The position numbers and the translations under genes were made by a program. DNA of 64,000 nucleotides from Micropterix aruncella (lineage: Eukaryota > Arthropoda > Insecta > Lepidoptera > Micropterigidae). Shown one piece after another: positions 15,001 to 21,000 of this stretch. Every line of letters starts with the position of its first letter. The stretch's first letter is position 1. The notes below the pieces were generated by a model that worked only from the letters and a program-made list of their open reading frames with translations, searched no databases and was not told where the DNA came from. Location of the stretch: NCBI GenBank assembly GCA_944548615.1, contig OX155973.1, forward strand, positions 22,221,386 through 22,285,385, written 5' to 3'.

Positions 15001-18000
15001 CTTGATAAACAACTGACGGTACACAGCTGTGACAGAATGAACTGCTTGTGCCAGCCTCTAGAGCGAACAACCACTATAAAGTACCTTGGAATTTTTATTG
15101 ATAACTTTCTACGTTGGCACAAGGAAATAGACTTGACAACACAGCGACTACGAAAACTAATATACGTCTTTAAAAACATCAGGAATATTCTTAGTCCGTC
15201 TATGCTGAAGATGACATACTACGCACTTGCACAGACTGTAATCACTTACGGACAGATTGGTTGGGGTAGCGCTGCGATAACTATTCTTGATCCCCTAATA
15301 AAGGCCCAAAAAGCCCTAATTAGAGTAATCAACAAGAAACCTTACCGCTACCCTTCCGATTTACTATTTAATGAATTTCAAGTACTTGACATCAGACAAT
15401 TATATATACGAACAATAGTACTCTACTACTACAGACATGACCTGGTGCCTCAGAATACCTCTATGCACAAGTACGATACCAGAAACCGTAATAACCAACC
15501 CCAACAAACTAAAAACTCAGCATACGGACAGCGACATTATGCATTTCACTCGCCGAGGATTTACAATATGTTCATATCTGAGGTGGGGGGGAATGCATTG
15601 ACGTCAACATCGACAGTCGTGCTGAAGAAAATGGTGGTGTGTTGGCTACTAAACAAAGGGAGAAGGGAATCCGAAAACCTATTTAAAATTCTTGTCTAAA
15701 AAAAAAATAGTATTATTGCTGTTGTTCTTTTTTTTGGTATTTTGCTCTACATATCTACGTTAACTACATATCTTCGTTATAATTATCATTAAGGTAAAAA
15801 TATCTATCAATAATGTTATATATTATATATATATATTGTATATAAATATAATATTAGTGTTATATTACTATTATGTTATGTATATTGTATGTGTGTGTAT
15901 ATGTGTTATGTATGTGTGTGTATATGTGTGTATGTTTATATATATACATGTGTATATGTATGTATATATATATTATTATATTTTTTTTAAACACACGGCT
16001 GCTACTAGACATCCTTCACTAGACTACTGCCTCGACACAGGCCCAAGCCTAGTGAGGCAGTAAAATCCACATGAGCCTGTACCTTTTTTTTTTATCAATG
16101 ATTAATTAAGTAATAATGTTAAGCACTACTAGTTTTTTAATCAATAGTTTGTAATTAATTAATTATATGTTATTAATATGGATAAATAAAAAAAAAAAAA
16201 TAAAAAAAAAAATAAATAAAAATTTTTAGTGGGGCACCATTGACTGAATAGTTTTATAAACCATTTTACATACCTGACGTGCAAAATATTAGCATCGATC
16301 GACCACGGAGCCTTGTTTGTGACTGCTACCGGGATATTGTGCTTTTGGGCGTAGTTTATAAGGTCCGTTCTCCCTTGAAACTGTTTGCAAAATTCCATTA
16401 TTCTCCATGGTGCGATTATCTAGAACATTTATTATTCACTGCTATTTATTGTAATTAGTACAATGGATGAGCAGCTTAACCGCCCTAAAAATTGAAGTTT
16501 TTTTTGAGAGAAGTTCTAACGAACGATCACACAAAACTCATTATACCCGTTGATCGTTAATTTAATAAAAGATCTAGTCGATTATCGAAAGTATTGTCTG
16601 CAAGTTTACCCCACTGAGAGACGAAATATATCGATATTATGGCTATATGCTATTAGTTTCAATGGAGTATTCTACAGCTTTGACCGACCAATTTAATTTA
16701 TTTCTGACTCAAGGACCTGACAGCACCTACCTTCCCTTCCGGCCATAATGAATAGACGCTCAACTCAAACCGAATTTGATCATTTCCTTTTCCAGTTGCA
16801 CCGTGAGATATGTATCTAAAATTAATAAAGAAAAAATGGTGTGTTAAGTTGTGATCATTTAATTTAATTTAATTCCTTTATTGATACTGAAACAAAACAT
16901 TGTAATTACTTGCTGATTATATTAGGTTTAAATTAATTTATTTATTTAGGACTTTATTCATATTTTTTTATACATTTAACCACATTCTTACCAATGTTAT
17001 AAAGAAAATCGGAAAAATTTAACACGCAAATGTAGCAAATGGTCAGTGCCCACCTAACTAGGACTGTACTGTCCTGAATCTAGGTGGGTCAGAGTAAACA
17101 ATTAAAATTAGCAATTTAATTTATAAAGAACTAAATTGACTAACGTTTTATTTTTAGAAATAGTAAATGTACCTAATTAAAATTTAATATATAATATAAT
17201 GTTATATTCTGTATAAATATTACAATGTATATACCTAATCATATTTATGTAATAATATGGTAAGTACATAGATACTTAAATTCGATTATAATAAATAATA
17301 AATATATTATGGTATAAACATATTTATATTAGAATACAATTATATAAATACGATTATAAAAATATTGCGAAACATAAGAAATACCATACGATATATTATG
17401 ATTATATGCATAATACTTTATGGATATGTGTACAATATTAGCTTTAAAATCAACCATTATACATACGCTTTAGAAGCAAAGTTTTCGGATTTAAATTTAG
17501 ACCTCCCTAATTCAAATAACCATTTATTAATATTATATTTAAACTGTTGGATGTTCTTTAGGTGTTTCCATTTCTCTTCTACTTCATTATATAACCTGGG
17601 CCCAAGGAAAAAAACTTGTCTTTGTGCAAATGTTGCTTGCACTCGATTTTATCATTTAAACAATGGCTCGAAAATTCGAAAATATTATCTGCAAGTTTAC
17701 GCCACTGAGAGACGAAATATATCAATATTATGGCTATTCTACTATTAGTTTACAATGGTATACAGCTTACGTGTTTATTAGGTAGGATTTCCGCATCTCA
17801 ATTTCTATGCCTTCGAAGGGGGAGTGAATGGGTGGTAAGGTGTACGCTCACATGTGGCAAGACAGCTGTCCTAAACCTACCACAGCCGGTCGTTAGTCCG
17901 GAATCCACTGCTCACCCCCCAGAAGAGTAATAACACTATATGATGGACCCGACTTCGGTCGGTGAATTCCATGGTAGCTCCGTTTGTATTTTATTGTCCT

Positions 18001-21000
18001 AATCATAAACGATTAAATACAAGAAAAAAATTACAATAAAAATTACAAAATCAACTTGAATATTAAGTCTAAATGGAAAATTGCTGGAAAAGGAGGGGAA
18101 TTGGAAGTGATTTGAAAGAAGGAGTTATAGACGATGTTTTATGGATACATAGATACATAATATAGATACGTGGTTTAGTAAATTCACACATTTATTTATG
18201 TTTTACACAGTTTGTTTTATTTTTTTTGCACCAGCAGGCTCACCAGGTTTTATTGACTCTAGCAGTTCCTTGACGAACGTCGGTTGGTTAAGGCTAAAAA
18301 TGTCTATGGTGGAGAAATGGGAACCGTATGTGGACATCAGCCTGTGAGCGATAGACTTATTTAAAGACCTCAAACGTACGAGAATTGCAAACCGCTCGCG
18401 GTGGTACTAGGATATGATAGATATGGACTATCTATAGCGTTGTGGATTATCTTATATAACAGTACCATGTCAGCCACTGTGCATCGACATTCTAGGGAAC
18501 TTTACCGAAGTGGCCCAGTCTGCACTCGTACTTTGGAAGTCTCAAGCGTCTGCGAAAATTGATGTGTTTTAGAAAACGCCTTTGAAACGCCTTGAAAACG
18601 CCTTTCTATCCTACAATTTCGCGATTTAATCTAAAACCTCACCTAACCCAACTTGATATGGCAAGATCAAGACGATGGAATATTAAGAGGCATCTAATAA
18701 TATGGAGGGACAATTTACTAAGTGGATGAAGGGAGTTGATGACAGAAGAGGAAGACGCTAGCGTACCTCCAGAGTTCATCTAACGTTCACCCAGAGTTGA
18801 TATGCTGGAAAAAAAGAAAAGAGATAGTCCACTTACTTAGCATTCATTCTCTTTGCGACTTCCACGATGCCCTTGGTGATACACGGTCTCGCCAGTGAGG
18901 TGCCTAGCAGATATCTGCTCTCATATATCAAACCCATCTGCACCGATGGTAGAACATAGTTCAGGACGAAATCTTCTCGGATATCCTCCACTATCACCTA
19001 AAAGAAAAACAATCAACAGAAACTTTGATTGATGATGATTACGCATTTCTTGCCTACATGTCCTCCAGCCAGTGAATTGTGGTAAAACCAAGTGTATTTG
19101 TTTGTTTCTAATTTTTATTGTGAAATTTTACAATGGGCGGGTTTATTACCATACGAAAATCTCTTACAACCAACCCTACTTTACGTGTTTAGATGCACGA
19201 GCGCGTGTAGCATGTGTGTATGTGTGTGTCTTGTTATTGCATTCGATCGACAGAATTGAAATGCAATTCCGTTAATTTGATCCCAACGGAAATGGTGACC
19301 CAGGAATCGAACCCGGGACCTTACAATGTAAGATTAGGCGTCCTAACCACTATGCCACTGGGCCATGTATAAGAACGCATATCGCCAGCCGCCGGGCAAA
19401 CGGCCCGCGCATAGTTTAGTATTAAATATGCCATGCTTAAATTTAGATACCTGCAGTGTTCCTGGAAGCTTGCCAGAACAAAGGCATGATTAATTTGAAA
19501 GTTAGAACCAGGTCCAGGTATCCAGATCGGAAGCAGAATCCACGGTCAATTCTCGCATATTCAGACATGTCTTTGCGTTCATTTGGATAAAGCTGGGCGT
19601 GTAAAGATAACAGTGATAACATATTTGTACAGATAATATATTTGCACTACAAATATACTTCTGACATAGCTGCAAATTTTGAAAATTGTTCTGTCTCGAC
19701 GAAAAATCATACATGGTGACGACATACAACTGATGCATCATAGACATATAGACTAGAATTACCCATTTTCAGCAGTCAGCCTTATTAATGCCGAATTTGG
19801 AAGATTATCCGCTTGGTCCAATAAACACAGCTTACAAATCAACCCTGCCAAGTCATGTTTTATGACTATTGGGTCAAAACCGGACAGGACTAAAATTGCT
19901 AACTGTGGTTGTCTTCTAATAATTGAGAACAGTTTGCTACCGCTAGTTACTACGGCAAAAAATCTAGGTAGGGGAGACCGGGGCTATGGGGCCACCTTAA
20001 GGGAAATCGAGAAAAATATTGTTAGTTTTAAGGAATTTTGATATCGCTCCTAGACAAAATTAAATTTCAATATGTTGACTATCACCCTGAATACCTCATA
20101 AGGGGAAGTTTTCAAAGTGTTGATACTTAACAGCTAAAAACTATGAACACTGCAAATGGCCTCATTACCCCATGGTATGGGGTAATGACGCCACCCCTGG
20201 CCTGGTTACCCCAAATAATTATAAATACAAGTTTAATCAAAGAAATAAAGTTTGTTTAATTAAAGAACATTACAAAAATCGCAAATATAACATTTTGCCT
20301 TTTCAGCGCCACTGCAGTCCTTGTGCGCCCACTTTCCACAAATTGTGCACCTGAACCAAATTTCACGACTTTTCCCATATTCGCCACATACAAGGCAAAT
20401 TTCATCATCGGAACTCTCCTGATCTTTTAAACCTTCATCGTCGAATACGATTTCAGTTGAGGTGTCTGATGAGGAGCTACTAAATACTTTCTTCTTAACT
20501 CTCAATAACTTCTGTTTCTCTACTTCCTTGTTAGCTTTCTTTTCTTTTTTCAAACTTTTCTCAATAAGCTCGTCTTTGAGAGGTGTTGACGTTAGTATTT
20601 GGGATGAGCCTTTCTTTCGGAGATGTTTTGTAATCTTCTTGATCCTCCTTGGAATAGGTGTTATTTCAGCCACTGTGGTATGGGGTGACTTGTTCCAATT
20701 TGAAGGCCCGGCGACAACTTCCTGATTAGATGGTTCAACGATAACATCCTGATCTGATCGCTCGGAAACAACGTCTAAATCTTCAGCAGGAGGTGTAAAT
20801 TCGGTCTCATCAAAAACGTATGGATTCAATGGAAAAATACCAGTACACTGGAACCCTTTTAGAGCTTTGTCTACGGAAGACACTCTTCTATAGGCAGAAC
20901 AAAAGATAGAAGCAATGTCATATTGTACGACTCTCTCATACTGCTTTGTCTTTAGATGAAGGTCTATCTCTCGATTAATTGCCTTCTTCAGAGGTCCAAA

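Noticed and set aside
19291..19365. tRNA gene on the minus strand
   Set aside because: A and B boxes are good, but the same head plus a conserved ~200-bp non-tRNA body occurs at 26815-27070, so it is a SINE.
20462..20725. 87-aa plus-strand ORF
   Set aside because: Exact antisense shadow of the pogo transposase linker.
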